The notes beneath the pieces were generated by a model. It was not told the origin of the DNA. It saw only the letters and a list, made by a program, of their open reading frames with translations, and made no database searches. Shown here one piece after another: positions 52,446-63,060 of a stretch of DNA of 64,000 nucleotides. How positions within the stretch are numbered: position 1 is the first letter of the stretch; each line of letters begins with the position of its first letter. Made by a program: the position numbers and the translations under genes. Source of the DNA: Raphanus sativus (taxonomy: Eukaryota > Streptophyta > Magnoliopsida > Brassicales > Brassicaceae); NCBI RefSeq assembly GCF_000801105.2, contig NC_079518.1:21308800-21372799 (forward strand), given 5' to 3'.

Positions 52446-55217
52446 TCAAACAGTAAGAGAATTCCATATCCCTACGATTGCTCCTACAACAACCATAGCC
52501 ACTGTCGCAATCTTCAGCTTCTGTTTCATCTCTTTTTCAACTCTAGCAATCTCCAAGTTCACCTTCTCTTTGAGTTTTTGCGACACCTCATGTTCAACTC
52601 TAGCAATCTCAGACTTCACTTTTTCCATAACCCTTTCTTCAAAGTTTGTAAGCCCTTGAGCAACCCTCTCATGTTTCGCATCCACCGACGCAATGAGGTT
52701 CGTTCTTGAAACAAATACATCATGGCGTCCATGTCCTGAAATGGACAATACAAAACTGTTAGTAATGAGAATCAACAACTTAATTCAATCTGCAAAATAA
52801 CCAGGTCTGAGCTAAACTTACGTAGTTCTTGAGCCAATGATTAGGCCCAATTATACGGGCAGCTAACTCTGCATCAAATTTAGATGGTCCAATCTGAATT
52901 GCTCTATAAAGAAGAAGCATTATTGTGAAGATGTTTATTACCCAGAATTAAGAAAAAATAAATAAAAGCAGACAAGACAATAGTACTTACTTGAGATTCA
53001 AGATCCATTCAGTTAATTTGGACCATTTTTCTTCTGGAATATAAACCAATGCATAGTCGCTATCTTTGCAACGGGTGGGATCATCAATATCAGTCAAGAA
53101 TGGAGGCTTTGAGTTCTGTGGCCGGAAATAAGTCAATGGTGTAGTGAAAGCATCATGGTCTTCGGATTGCTTGTCTTGAGAAGGATCAAATCCTTTAACA
53201 TTTGACTCTTGTGTAAGGTTGCCTACTGTCTTCTGTAAGTGCTCTTGGGTCCCTAAATTTTCATCTAAGGAGCTAAATAAGCTGCCATACACATCAGACA
53301 AGTCCGCATCCTAGTCATAAACACACAGAACACGAAATTAATACTTCTTAAAACATATGTATTACAACAGGAACATCATCCTTAAAATAATATTACAAAC
53401 AAGACAGAAAACATCATCCTTACATCATTATTACACACAGACAACGAAACATCATCCTTATATTAATATTACAAACCGCAAGAACAAGAAAAATACATGA
53501 GAAAATATCTATTTCTTGTTTACCTTCGTCTGATACCTTGTCTTAGCAGCAGTTGCAGGCCCACCAGTTTGAGAAGAAACCAGAGCTTTATTGCGTGATG
53601 GAGCAGAAGCTCGACTGCGGGAAGTACCAGGAGCAGTCGGAGGAGCACTACCAGGAGCAGGATCAGTAGACGCCGGAGTAGGAATATAACCACGACCAGG
53701 AGGGCCACTAGATGTCGTAGCAGCAGTAGGAGTGTGAGTATAAGCCAGAATACCAGACGGAACACCAACCTGAGGCTGAGATGAAAGGATCTTCTCCTCT
53801 AATTTCATAAACCGGTCATCAATTAACTCACGGACCTCCAACCCTAAGGCAGTAAAAGACGACTTGAACATATCCTGTATATATGACTTAATTTCCTCTT
53901 CAAGATCTTTGTATTTGTCGGCTGATCTTTGGCAAAGTAACTTCTTCTTCCTTGACTGTGCACCAATATCCTGATACTGGTTCTTTCTCTTCTTCGCAGG
54001 AGACACATGGGCAGCTTCTATTTCTTCTTCCACTCGAGAATCACTTGTTTCTCCAGCTTCTTCTTCCTTTGAACCATCATCCTCAGAAATGCATGTATAT
54101 GTTGTACAGTTTCCTGAAAACCCCAAACATGCTTACTCTAGTCATACTTCTGTCTGTACATGTCAATGATCAGATCGACCCTTTCGTCCTTCATCTCATC
54201 CTGTCGTTCAAAGCCAGCATCAACAATGATATTGCAATTCCCCGTTGAAGAGATGTATGGAAACACATCACCCTACAAAACAAACAAAGTAAAAAAGTTA
54301 GACACAAACATTAACAATCATGAAATTCAATCACATTACTTAAAGGAACCAGAACTTACAGTGGATGGAAAATTAGACTCAATGCTAGTAATATCATCGT
54401 AGGAAACCATAGCAGATCCTTTCCAGTTACTGCATCTCATGCTAGTGACACCTTCTTCGAGCTTCTTACCCACAAGAGACTCGATGTCTGGAATAGCCTC
54501 CATCAACCAAATTTGAAGTGCATACGAGAATCCATCTATGACATAACTGTTCTGCGTCTTCACTTTATCCCTAGCTGCTATGATGGAAGTAACTAGCGCA
54601 TCAAAAGAGTGAAGACCCCACGGATATTTCCTCATCTTCTCGAAATCCATCACCAGCTTGATGTACTTGTGTGGGATGGCAACCCTCTCATCCTTCGCCA
54701 TTAATAAACCAACGATCACACACAAATATACCATCCTCAGCCTATCGATACGAGACCACGTATTACAAGCCTTCAGATTCTTCTTCCTGATATCTAGTAA
54801 GCAAAATTTATCTTTTCTCCTCAGCAACTTACTCCAAAGCCCTTTGTCATCTTTCCAATTATCAATCTCCAAGTCAGGCTCGTCGTCTATGTATTTCAGA
54901 CCAGTGACCGCATGGAATTCTTGCATTGCAAATCTGAGAGGCCTCCTAGCAAAGTGGAACCACAACTCATGGCGCTTTGCGGTCAGAAGCTTCTTACAAA
55001 CGAAGCTGTGGATCACTCTCCCCGAGTACTTAAGCTTGTGCACATAGATGGCTATAACCTGAGCAAACAGCGGAACACCCAACACGTCATTGTACTCTGC
55101 TTCCACATACTTCTCCACCTTCTTAAGTATGGAAGTTCGACAAGTGTTGTTGACCTTCTCAACTTGTGTTTCAGTTCCCTCTCTGAATAGGCATTTAGGC
55201 AACTGATCCATCGTCAT
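52446..55217 (-). pseudogene. DUF1985/ULP1-type MULE gene with truncated peptidase and coiled-coil/membrane tail
   Basis: Exons read on the minus strand: 55217-54360 (ATG at 55217 or 55211), 54272 to about 54114, about 54113-53524, 53310-52991, 52903-52822 and 52735-52446. Introns of 86-213 bases have GT-AG ends and compatible phases, except at the exon 2/3 border. Exon 1 is the DUF1985 domain (HELWFHFARRPLRFAMQEFH, VTGLKYIDDEPDLEIDNWK). Exon 3 has a nuclear signal (PAKKRKNQ) and Pro/Ala-rich repeats. Exons 4-6 start the ULP1-type region (WSKLTEWIL, then AIQIGPSKFDAELAARIIGP, then DAMMYLFQERTSLRRW). The catalytic part is absent. A TAG lies at 54140-54138, and a frame change with no room for an intron follows. 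The last exon in another frame encodes a coiled coil (SEIARVEHEVSQKLKEKVN) and a membrane segment (IATVAMVVVGAIVGIW). DUF1985-ULP1 genes are known from Arabidopsis MULEs (KAONASHI). Confidence 0.75.
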
Positions 55218-56422
55218 ACATGTGAACAATTAAACAAATACAATCAACAACACAAACAAAAAAAATGCTTGAAACTTTACTAACTAGCCGATCAAAAACA
55301 TGAAAAAGATTTAAACTATGATAACATAGACACCTAAATGAGTAACACAAAGTATCTCAACTAAAATCTATACTTACGAAGCGCAAACTATGATAAAGAA
55401 AGACTGAAAATTTTTAAAAGAAAGATATGAGAAACAAGTCACAAGTTCTTATACAAACCTGAAAAGCTCGAGGTGTCAGAGAACAATGTAAAAAGAAACA
55501 AATACAATCACCACAATCAATATTCATGCTACTTTTATTCATAAAACAATCGTCCAAATACAGACATTCTAGTGAAAAAAATTCCAACAAAATCACCTAA
55601 GCCATACACTCAATGAAACCACATACTTTTACAAGCTTTATAGATGTCAAAACCCAATCAAATAACTAACAAAGTTGCCTCAATGTCACGAGAGAAACCT
55701 ACAGTTCGAAGAGATCGGTTGCGACAAACCAAAATTCAAAAAAGTATGTGACTTTGAGTAGATACAATCCTAAATCATTCACAGAAACTAAAATCAACAC
55801 TTATCACAGTCAAGCTATGATTACAAAAGCTCATGTAAAAGATACAAAGACATGCAAAAGAAAAATCAAAAACAAACCTCAATGTCTTGATTGATTGACT
55901 TTAAACTGGAAATGAGAGAGTACATTCACAGAGCGGCGAGGCACGAGCTTCAGTTATTGGTGAGGTACGACTTCAGTTGCTTTCAGCTAAGTGAAGCGGC
56001 GAATGAGACTCCGATTAGGAAGACGAAGAACACCGGCGGAGTCTTAGAGGGCAAAAGGAACAGCGGCGACCGAGAGCTTTGACAACCCGATGACTAAGGA
56101 GGAACACCGACGACGGCGAGCTCCTGAAATCGTCTTCTCCTCTATCGCCCAGGGAGAAGATGAAATTAGGGTTCTAAACAAATCGATTATCCCCTTTTCC
56201 CTATTTACTATCTCTTTTTCTTTTTTTTTACCTTTTTCTTTTTTTTTACTTTTTTACTTTTAACATTTTTTTTTACGTTTTTACTTTTTTACCTTTTTTA
56301 CTTTTTTTACTCTTTTAAAATAAAAAAATACAAAAAATGTTTTAAACTTAAATTAGGGGCTTAATTGGGTTTAAAAAAATATTATGTTAAGTGGACAACT
56401 TCTTGTTCATATTATAGTATAT
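55218..56422 (-). promoter_or_regulatory. 5' region of the DUF1985 gene
   Basis: No protein gene is supported. On the minus strand a leader-like segment with AGAACCCTAATTTC (56163-56176) and CT-rich DNA precedes the gene. It may contain a leader exon near 56080-55880. An A/T run with many AAAAAGT words (56205-56320) lies between this and the right terminal repeat. Confidence 0.45.
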
Positions 56423-56474
56423 GGACAATCTACTAATCCTTTTAATGTACTTTCCCAATTTTCCCTTTATTCTT
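56423..56474 (-). repeat. MULE right terminal inverted repeat and target duplication
   Basis: The terminal repeat is 56423-56465, and the second TTTATTCTT is at 56466-56474. The host sequence then continues with TCACCAATCTTAGAC, which has an uninterrupted relative at 56727-56760 (TTATGGTTTATTTCTCACCA), an internal picture of the empty site. Confidence 0.88.
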
Positions 56475-57151
56475 TCACCAATCTTAGACTATATAACACT
56501 GGTAACAGTGTTGTTTACGTCTGGGGGAGGTCGTACTAATATTATAATTTAGATTAGTTATTTAGAATAGGGACCCGAGTAAACGATTGCCATAATATCG
56601 ACCGACGAGAAGAAGTCGATATCGATCGACATAACCAAATCTGCCACGACCGATGACAACACATTTACATCGATCAACGTCTACTCCGGTCAGGTATTTT
56701 GTTCTAACTTGTTAAATTGAGTACTTATGGTTTATTTCTCACCAATCTCCGACTTGATAACACCATTATAATGAGTATGGGGGAGGTTCTCCTGATATTG
56801 TGTTTTAGTTAGTGAAAAAAAAAATTGAAAAACAGATCCAAGTGTAGACGATTGCTCAGCACATCGCCCGATGAGACCAGCTTGATATCGATCGCCAGCA
56901 CTTCATATCAAACGATCGATTGTCTCTTCATTGTGTCAAACGATCTCTCTAACCATCGATCAATGAGACCATGTCGATATCGTTCGACAGCGCTTCATCT
57001 TCAACAATCGATTGATACTTCATTGTGTTGATCGACACAGACATCGGCGAGCTGGTATATCGTTCTAACTTGTTAACTTTCGTAATTATGCTTTATGTTT
57101 TTCATACCACCGACTGTGTTACATGGGACAGTGTAATTTAAGTCTGGGGGG
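56475..57151 (+). repeat. Tandem repeats of the E3 3' region, each ending in a purine tract
   Basis: Three diverged units are present: one split by the MULE (from about 48725 to 48965, then 56475-56531), one at 56532-56787 and one at 56788-57151. Each has ATCGATCGA-type motifs, a GTTCTAACTTGTTAA-like box and a (GT)CTGGGGGAGG-type purine tract at its end. No gene is present. Confidence 0.7.
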
Positions 57152-58150
57152 ATTACTAATGGTTATTTACTTTATGTGTCTTATTTAAAATATGTTTTCA
57201 AAAAAAAAAGTTTTTATTGAGTCAAGAAGGGTATATAATCTTAATCGATTTATTACTTGTCATCTAACCACTCTTTAGACCAGTCTTAGATTTACTGACT
57301 GCAGAAGTACTAGAGATACTAAAGTGGATAAACCTGTCAACTATGTTTGCACTTGCTGAGATTGTTTAAAGGAACCAAAGCTGACATCCAACCTAATTTG
57401 ACATGATTTGCTTGTTTTGGGGCTTGGTATACATAGGATCGGATTCCTCTTACAAGTCTGGAAGGTAAAAAGTCTGTGTGTCTCTGGTTCTCTTCCTTCT
57501 CTCTCTTCGGCATCTCAAGATCTAAGTTTATAAAGGAAAGATTGATATGATTTCTTGAGAGGCAGAGGGATAGGTAAATTACCTGCGATCCCATTATTCT
57601 AAATCTCAAGGATGATCACACATTGTGGAAACGAGGGATAGGTAAATTACCAGAGACCCCATTATTCGCTACACTTTGTCAAAAAAATGTATGAATTACA
57701 AATGCAAATGTCAATGAGATAGACTAGATGACTTTTGTGGCATCGAAATCTGTTGAATTTGAAACTAATAAGATATTCAGAGAAGAGAGAATAGGGGAGA
57801 AAGGGATCAGAGAAGACTACCTGTGTGTTCAGAAACTTGTTTGAGTTGAATCCACGTGTCCTTTGATCGATACTCCCAAGGTAAAGCCTACACTTTTATT
57901 TTTATGCAAGAAATGAGGTTAGTAGAGGGGATTGTCAGACATGATCTGCTAGGTTGTGGAACTAGTGGAATTTGGTTGCTATACTAGGATATTGTATAAT
58001 GTGCTTCTAAGGTTAGGATGTTTAATGATTTGGTTTGCATTACTAGAGAGATGATGAACTGAGTTTTTAAAATCCTTCGAGTCCCTGCTGTTTTCAAACC
58101 TCTTTCAGAGAGACTGTCCGTTGGTTTTGCTTGAGGACAAGCAAAAGGAT
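57152..58150 (+). other. E3 3' internal region
   Basis: There is no supported gene. From 57350 on it is the counterpart of 9297-10104 on the other strand. A CTTGAGGACAAGCAAAAGG box (58129-58147) lies just before the purine tract in both copies. Confidence 0.7.
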
Positions 58151-58164
58151 AAGTCTGGGGGAGT
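58151..58164 (+). promoter_or_regulatory. E3 polypurine tract
   Basis: AAGTCTGGGGGAGT lies directly before the 3' LTR. The same core, GTCTGGGGGAG, ends the tandem units upstream and also occurs in E1, E2 and even inside the E3 coding frame (48048). Confidence 0.8.
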
Positions 58165-59615
58165 TGATATACCATGGATTTTACCCATTTTTCCCATGAT
58201 ATATAAGTGTTTATATACTATTTATTATGTATTGGAGTCTATTTAGAGTATTTACAGGTTCAGGGACGATTTGGAGAAATATGGTGATTTTGGTGCCTTT
58301 TGGAGTCTTTCGCAATGCAGAACTGCATAGATGCTTCATATGTTTAGCTCTCTATGGAGACCTTCCCACAGTTGGATTTATCCCATCTTTTAACACAAGA
58401 TATAGCTTTGCGTCAGGTTTCCAATGCCACCGGTTTGAGGTCAATCTAACGGTTAGATCGGAAGTTATGCCCATTTTACTGAAGAGTAGTCAGTCTGTCT
58501 CGCGAGAGAAGGCTGTCGAGAAGAGGATTGTATGTCGATCGACACAGCAAACTGCATGTCGATCGACAGGGACATCAGAATGTGGGCTGAGTATATTTCA
58601 TGATCTACTGAAGCCCAGGAGTCACCACAAAGTTACCAAAATACCCTTGACGACTAGAAACCCTATTTATGTTATTTCTAAGCCACTGTTGACAGCTACA
58701 CTTTCTACGCTTTCTTTTGATTCATTGTTCTTAGTTTAGGAGAGAAGAGAGGAACTCCTTCAGAGTCCTCTTGGAACTCCTTTGGTTTTATATCTATTCT
58801 ATTGCAATTTCATCTATTCATCTATGATTTCTGTGACAACTATCATGTCTGAGTAGATCCACCTGTTAGGTTTAGGGTTTAGATAAGTTATAAGGGATTA
58901 GCCCCAAATTTAGAATTGCTAAGTTATGGTATTAATCATTGAGACTGTTCTTAATGCTTGTTCTTGAGTAATTAACCTGAACTTGATCATAGAATCATTA
59001 GGCACAAGCGAGAGCTTGGTCTCTTATCTGACTTGTCTTCTCTGATTTAGGATTGCTAGATAACAGCGAGTGCTGGTTTAGAAACCCTAGCGAACATATA
59101 TTCAACCCGCGCATTAAGCCTACTGGAAGCGCGTCGATCGATATCCCGACAGGTGAATCGATCGACGGAGCGAAAGGTGTATCGATCGATACCCCTATAG
59201 AGTCATCGATCGATACTTTCTAATTGATCTTCCCGACAGGTGAGATCATTGGATCTAGTAATAGATAACCTATACAACGAGAGTTGATATGTTATTCTTA
59301 TAGTTGAGTTCTATAATATCATAATTTAGTATCTATATCATTATAATTCCAACCTGAATAGAAATCCTAGATCTAGCTACCATCCTTCCATAAAACAACT
59401 CTTAGTTACCTTCTGAACAACTGTCTTGTTCACTTTGCTTTCATTTATTTATTACATTCATAATTACTGCTTTATAACTGTTTGCCTAGTTTAATCTTAA
59501 TATCTATAGTTTAGTGTGTGCCCTAGCTCTCTGTGGATTCGATCCCTAAGTACTACAATCGAACCTCTTATTTGAGAGAGTAAGATCACTTGTTAGGGTA
59601 ATTTGAGTGATATCA
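58165..59615 (+). repeat. E3 3' LTR
   Basis: It starts TGATATACCATGG and ends GAGTGATATCA and matches 43442-44884 along its whole length, with scattered substitutions that are densest around 58370-58450. It carries the same four palindromes at 59132-59215. Confidence 0.92.
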
Positions 59616-60302
59616 CAAGAGCACTACGCTCCAGAGAAAAAGACCCACGCATCCACTCTTCCCCCATTCTCATAAAGGAGGAGCTCGTACTCATGAGCTC
59701 GAGACCGCGAATAAATAGACCGATGTTCCATTAATCAAATACATACTGGTATCTCGAGGCGTTGAGAGTAATCCTTCCTTTGATACAGCCATCAACGTCG
59801 ACTCAGAGATATGTCCTCTTTATGATCATTACATTAAGTTATAGACACTTTTATGTTTGATCAAGAGCTATGACTGTTCACATGAAACCCGATCTTACAA
59901 GATCGTGATCAGTCAATCCGAGATCCCTAACTCATCATTCCTCACCCATAAACAATGTCCGTCAGCGAGACCGACGGACCCGACGTCTTGCTCGAGACCG
60001 ATGAACCCGACGTCTCTCTCAAGACCGATGAAATCGACATCTCTTTCGAGATAATTTTAACCGAACTACGTTTAGACTTGATCCCTTGACGGGTACGTAG
60101 GCAGCTCGATCCCGAGTTCAGTCACGATCTTCTTTCTCCCGATATCTCTATGTAATTCGATCTTTCGAATATAGTCCATTTTTGTCAACTCATACCTGAC
60201 TACATCGTTGTGTTCTGAGGATATTGTTGCCCACATCCTTTTTCTTTCCCAGTTTACATCTCAAACACTATCAAATATTTAGTGTAGATTTTAGGATCTA
60301 CA
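59616..60302 (+). repeat. E7 LTR, second part (R-U5)
   Basis: It continues the LTR that stops at 43440, and ends GGATCTACA before a primer site. It contains three units of a 27-bp repeat (59967-60047, GAGACCGA(T/C)GAACCCGACG type) and the U5 box GGGTACGTAGGCAGC (60091-60105) also seen in E4. Confidence 0.7.
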
Positions 60303-61105
60303 TTTTGGCGCTGACTGTGGGGAAGAGAAACGAAAAACATACTTGATAGGAACCCGATCTAAGGCTTGTAAGCACGAAAATGGATCCATCTCATATGGTG
60401 TCCGGTACCGTAACAAATGAGCAATAACATCACGATGACATCGATCTTACTAGATCATAACTAGAAACGGAACACGAGATTCAATTCTGACTTCAACCAA
60501 ATCGAATCTCTGTTACTGATAAAACTAATTCATCTCGCCGAGTTACACCAATAACATTCTCAAAACCGTAGTAGGCCAACGACGAGTTCTGACAGCCCGA
60601 CCTCCCGAGTTTGGGTCCAGTCAAATGATCGCCAAACACGAGAAAGTTTGTTAACCGAACAGATTCATCAAAGCAAATTAGCTCAACAAGACTTCTCTTT
60701 GAAGGATGAAGACGATCATAAACAAACAAGAAATATATTATTATCATTTCATGATAGTGACGATATTCTTCCATGGAGAAAAGAATAATAGAATTCTGAA
60801 TACAATAAAAAAGAGACAGCTCTTGTCACCATCTCCACACGTGCTCTTCCCATGAGGCGTGAAAGGTCATGACGTTTTACATAATGGTGCGACGTACTTT
60901 GGAGAAGGGCGAGATCATTATGCCGTTTAATCATTATAGTTATATAACAATTAACGCATTCTTCCACTGCACGGATCCATAAACCAGAAGAAGGAAGAAC
61001 AACCATGCTCCGAGAGTGGTGATGCCATAAATAACCGACCACATACATGACGGATCAAACACGTTCTCATAGTCGATCACTCTGGAGTTATGCTCGGGAA
61101 TTCGC
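60303..61105 (+). pseudogene. E7 primer site and decayed gag start
   Basis: TGGCGCTGACTGTGGGGA (60305-60322) is a plausible primer site. From ATG 60380 (MDPSHMVSGTVTNEQ) a gag-like frame is open for about 15 codons, then broken by many stops. No domain is recognisable. The element is lost at the CACTA end at 61106. Confidence 0.5.
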
Positions 61106-62566
61106 CACTACAAGAAATATCAACATTACCAGTGCCGTGGAAACTTTAGTAGCGAAAACACTTACGCTATGACAGCCGCAGCTATGGTAGACCCCCCCCC
61201 CCTATTGTAGCGCATTTTCGTGTGCTATTGAAAGTTTCTATATTATAGCGTTTTTCTTTTGCTAAATTAAAATTATTTATAGCGAACTTTTCGTGATGTT
61301 TCATATTTTAATATGGCGTTTTGTTTTTGTCGTAACATATTTTATGATGACATTTTCCTCTTGCCATGGAATATATTCTTGCAACATTTGTGGTTTTCGA
61401 GTCTTGGACCTATAATAGCTTTGTCTATATCTTACGTAATAATGAAAAAATAGCTGGTTTCTTGTGCTAGGATTTTAATTTCCCTAGCTAATTTGAAATG
61501 CCAACAATTTCGTAAAATGATACATTTGAAAATTAATTTTGATTGCTATTTTTAATTTTCCAGATATGATTAATTGTTTTATTCGGAATATTGAATAGCA
61601 TAAATTGTAAATTTAAAAAAAAAATTAAAATCAAGATTTTATTAAAATAAAAAAGACAAATAACAAACATGGCAAAAGAAACAATTTAGATTGAGTACAA
61701 TCTATAAGCCAATAAAACACAGACAGAAGCAATGGTTTATAGAAATATTATTGACGAGAACCCTTGGCTCGTGAGGAGTGTCCATGTGCTTGGTGTGGGC
61801 GTCTCACTGGAGCTGAGTTCCAACCATTCAAGGATCTGATAACGTTCCGGAACATTGGGTCGATGTCTTTTTCAGGTTCCTCGATGCGTATCAAGTGGTA
61901 GCCTTGAGAGCGTCTGAACTCGGCTCTTGTTATCTCTTCGACATCACTGCCTCCTGAGGACTGTCCTGGTTCTGGTATTGGGCGTTGGAATTGAGTTGTG
62001 GCTGCTTGTTGTGGCTGTTGTTGTGGCTGTTGTTGTCTGAATTGTGGGTTCACCCCGGTTTCCGTGAGTGCACAGACTATTTCCTTCCTTGCTGCCATTA
62101 AAGTTGCTAGATGGAATTGAAAAGTTAACCAAAGTTAGATCTTTAAGCTAAATAAGACTGTAAATGGAAAAAAAAAGTTGAGTTTCAACAAAATACACCA
62201 AATCGAACAAAACACAACAAATAGATTTAATTGAAAAATTAACAGAAGTTAGATCTGAAGATATTGGAGTTTCTCTGACCTGGAAATTAACAGAAGTTGG
62301 TTATCTTTGAGAAAGGCTTCAAATCTTTGTAGATCTGTAAGGAGAGAACTATAATCAGAGAAAGAGATGGATGAGTAAATCAAGGGTTTAGAGGTCGCTA
62401 TAACCTGTAAGGAGAGAACGATCTGTAAAGTGGGGATTGAATTGTGGAGGCTCGGAGAGATTAGTCGTGAGAGAAGGCGCGAGAGAAAATCGTGAGAGAG
62501 ATTTGTGGTGGAGAGAAGGCGTGAGAGAGATTTGTGGGAATGAGATAAAGATACTTTGGCTCCCAA
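61106..62566. mobile_element. CACTA-type transposon end and adjoining sequence
   Basis: CACTACAAGAAATATCAAC at 61106 is the classic terminus of CACTA (En/Spm) elements. It is followed by subterminal repeats of TAGCG/ATAGCG words (61151, 61207, 61248, 61278). The reading frame at 61748-62098 points toward this end. No matching TTTCTTGTAGTG end was found in the window, so the right limit is uncertain and the value given only marks the last sequence that may belong. Confidence 0.6.
61748..62098 (-). CDS. C-terminal exon of a CACTA-associated protein, possibly
   Basis: The minus-strand frame from ATG 62098 encodes 116 residues. It has a glutamine-rich stretch (FRQQQPQQQPQQAATT), an acidic/polar middle (GGSDVEEITRAEFRRSQGYH) and a basic end (RRPHQAHGHSSRAKGSRQ). 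It resembles the tails of plant CACTA transposon proteins in position and composition only. It may be the last exon of a longer gene whose earlier exons lie to the right, but I could not support any. Confidence 0.4.
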   Translation of the reverse strand: MAARKEIVCALTETGVNPQFRQQQPQQQPQQAATTQFQRPIPEPGQSSGGSDVEEITRAEFRRSQGYHLIRIEEPEKDIDPMFRNVIRSLNGWNSAPVRRPHQAHGHSSRAKGSRQ

Positions 62567-63060
62567 AATTAGGAAATTTTTATTTTCCCTCCAGAAACTA
62601 AGTCGACCAATGAGGGAGAAGGGCGAGGATAACCTAAAGGAGTAATCTACACCGTTTGATCATCTCAATCCAATGGATGAAATCTGTCGATTTTTTTATT
62701 GTTTCTCTCCTATTGAGATAACAACAAAATGGAGTTCAGCTAAGAACATCATCGATTTTGTTTGGTTTTGATGATTTAGGATGGTGTAAACTTGTATTTG
62801 AATGTGTTTATACATTTTAAGTGATCATATAACCAATACAAACTAAAATGTGGAAAAAACAGCATTTTGTGGACATATATACACAAAACACTCAAAGTTA
62901 ACCAAGTTATACCCTAACCCCTAAAACTTGACATAAACATGTTTACCCTCAATGACAAAGGTTTGGAAAGCTTACTTTGATTATTGTTATTTTTGCTTAT
63001 CTTCACTAAACAGAATCTGTATATTTTTCAATGAATCATTGAAAACTATCATTACTTAAC
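62567..63060. other. AT-rich spacer without recognised feature
   Basis: I see no gene, terminal repeat or tandem repeat. It includes ordinary AT-rich plant DNA with a few short A or T runs. Confidence 0.5.

Larger units (their letters stand above)
48966..56465 (+). mobile_element. Mutator-like element (MULE) with mudrA-type transposase and DUF1985 gene
   Basis: The element is 7,500 bp long and flanked by the perfect 9-bp duplication TTTATTCTT (48957-48965 and 56466-56474). Its ends are inverted repeats of about 43 bp: GAAAAAATTGG at the left and the complement of GGGAAAATTGG at the right, both also sharing ATTGTCC 30-40 bases in. It contains an intact transposase on the plus strand and a convergent damaged gene on the minus strand, the tail-to-tail layout known from MuDR. 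No ATCGATCGA motif of the host element lies inside it, which supports these borders. Confidence 0.92.
43441..59615 (+). mobile_element. E3: complete non-autonomous LTR element of 16.2 kb hosting a MULE
   Basis: Two LTRs of about 1.45 kb (43441-44884 and 58165-59615), a tRNA-Asp-type primer site, a gag-protease pseudogene, a purine tract, and ACAAG on both sides define it. Without the MULE (48966-56465 plus one 9-bp duplication) the element is about 8.7 kb. It has no RT or integrase. The palindrome ATCGATCGAT and close variants occur throughout. The LTRs differ at many positions, so the insertion is not very recent. Confidence 0.9.

Noticed and set aside
52446..55217. Functional SUMO protease
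   Set aside because: Only the entry part of the ULP1-type region is present, no catalytic His-Asp-Cys set is visible, and the gene has a nonsense codon and a frame change.
57337..57609. Minus-strand frame similar to a plus-strand frame at 9862-10236
   Set aside because: The similarity reflects the shared non-coding 3' end of the E3 family in opposite orientations. Neither frame has a domain or a plausible start context.
61189..61202. Run of eleven C as a regulatory element
   Set aside because: A simple homopolymer in the CACTA subterminal region, prone to sequencing error; there is no further support.
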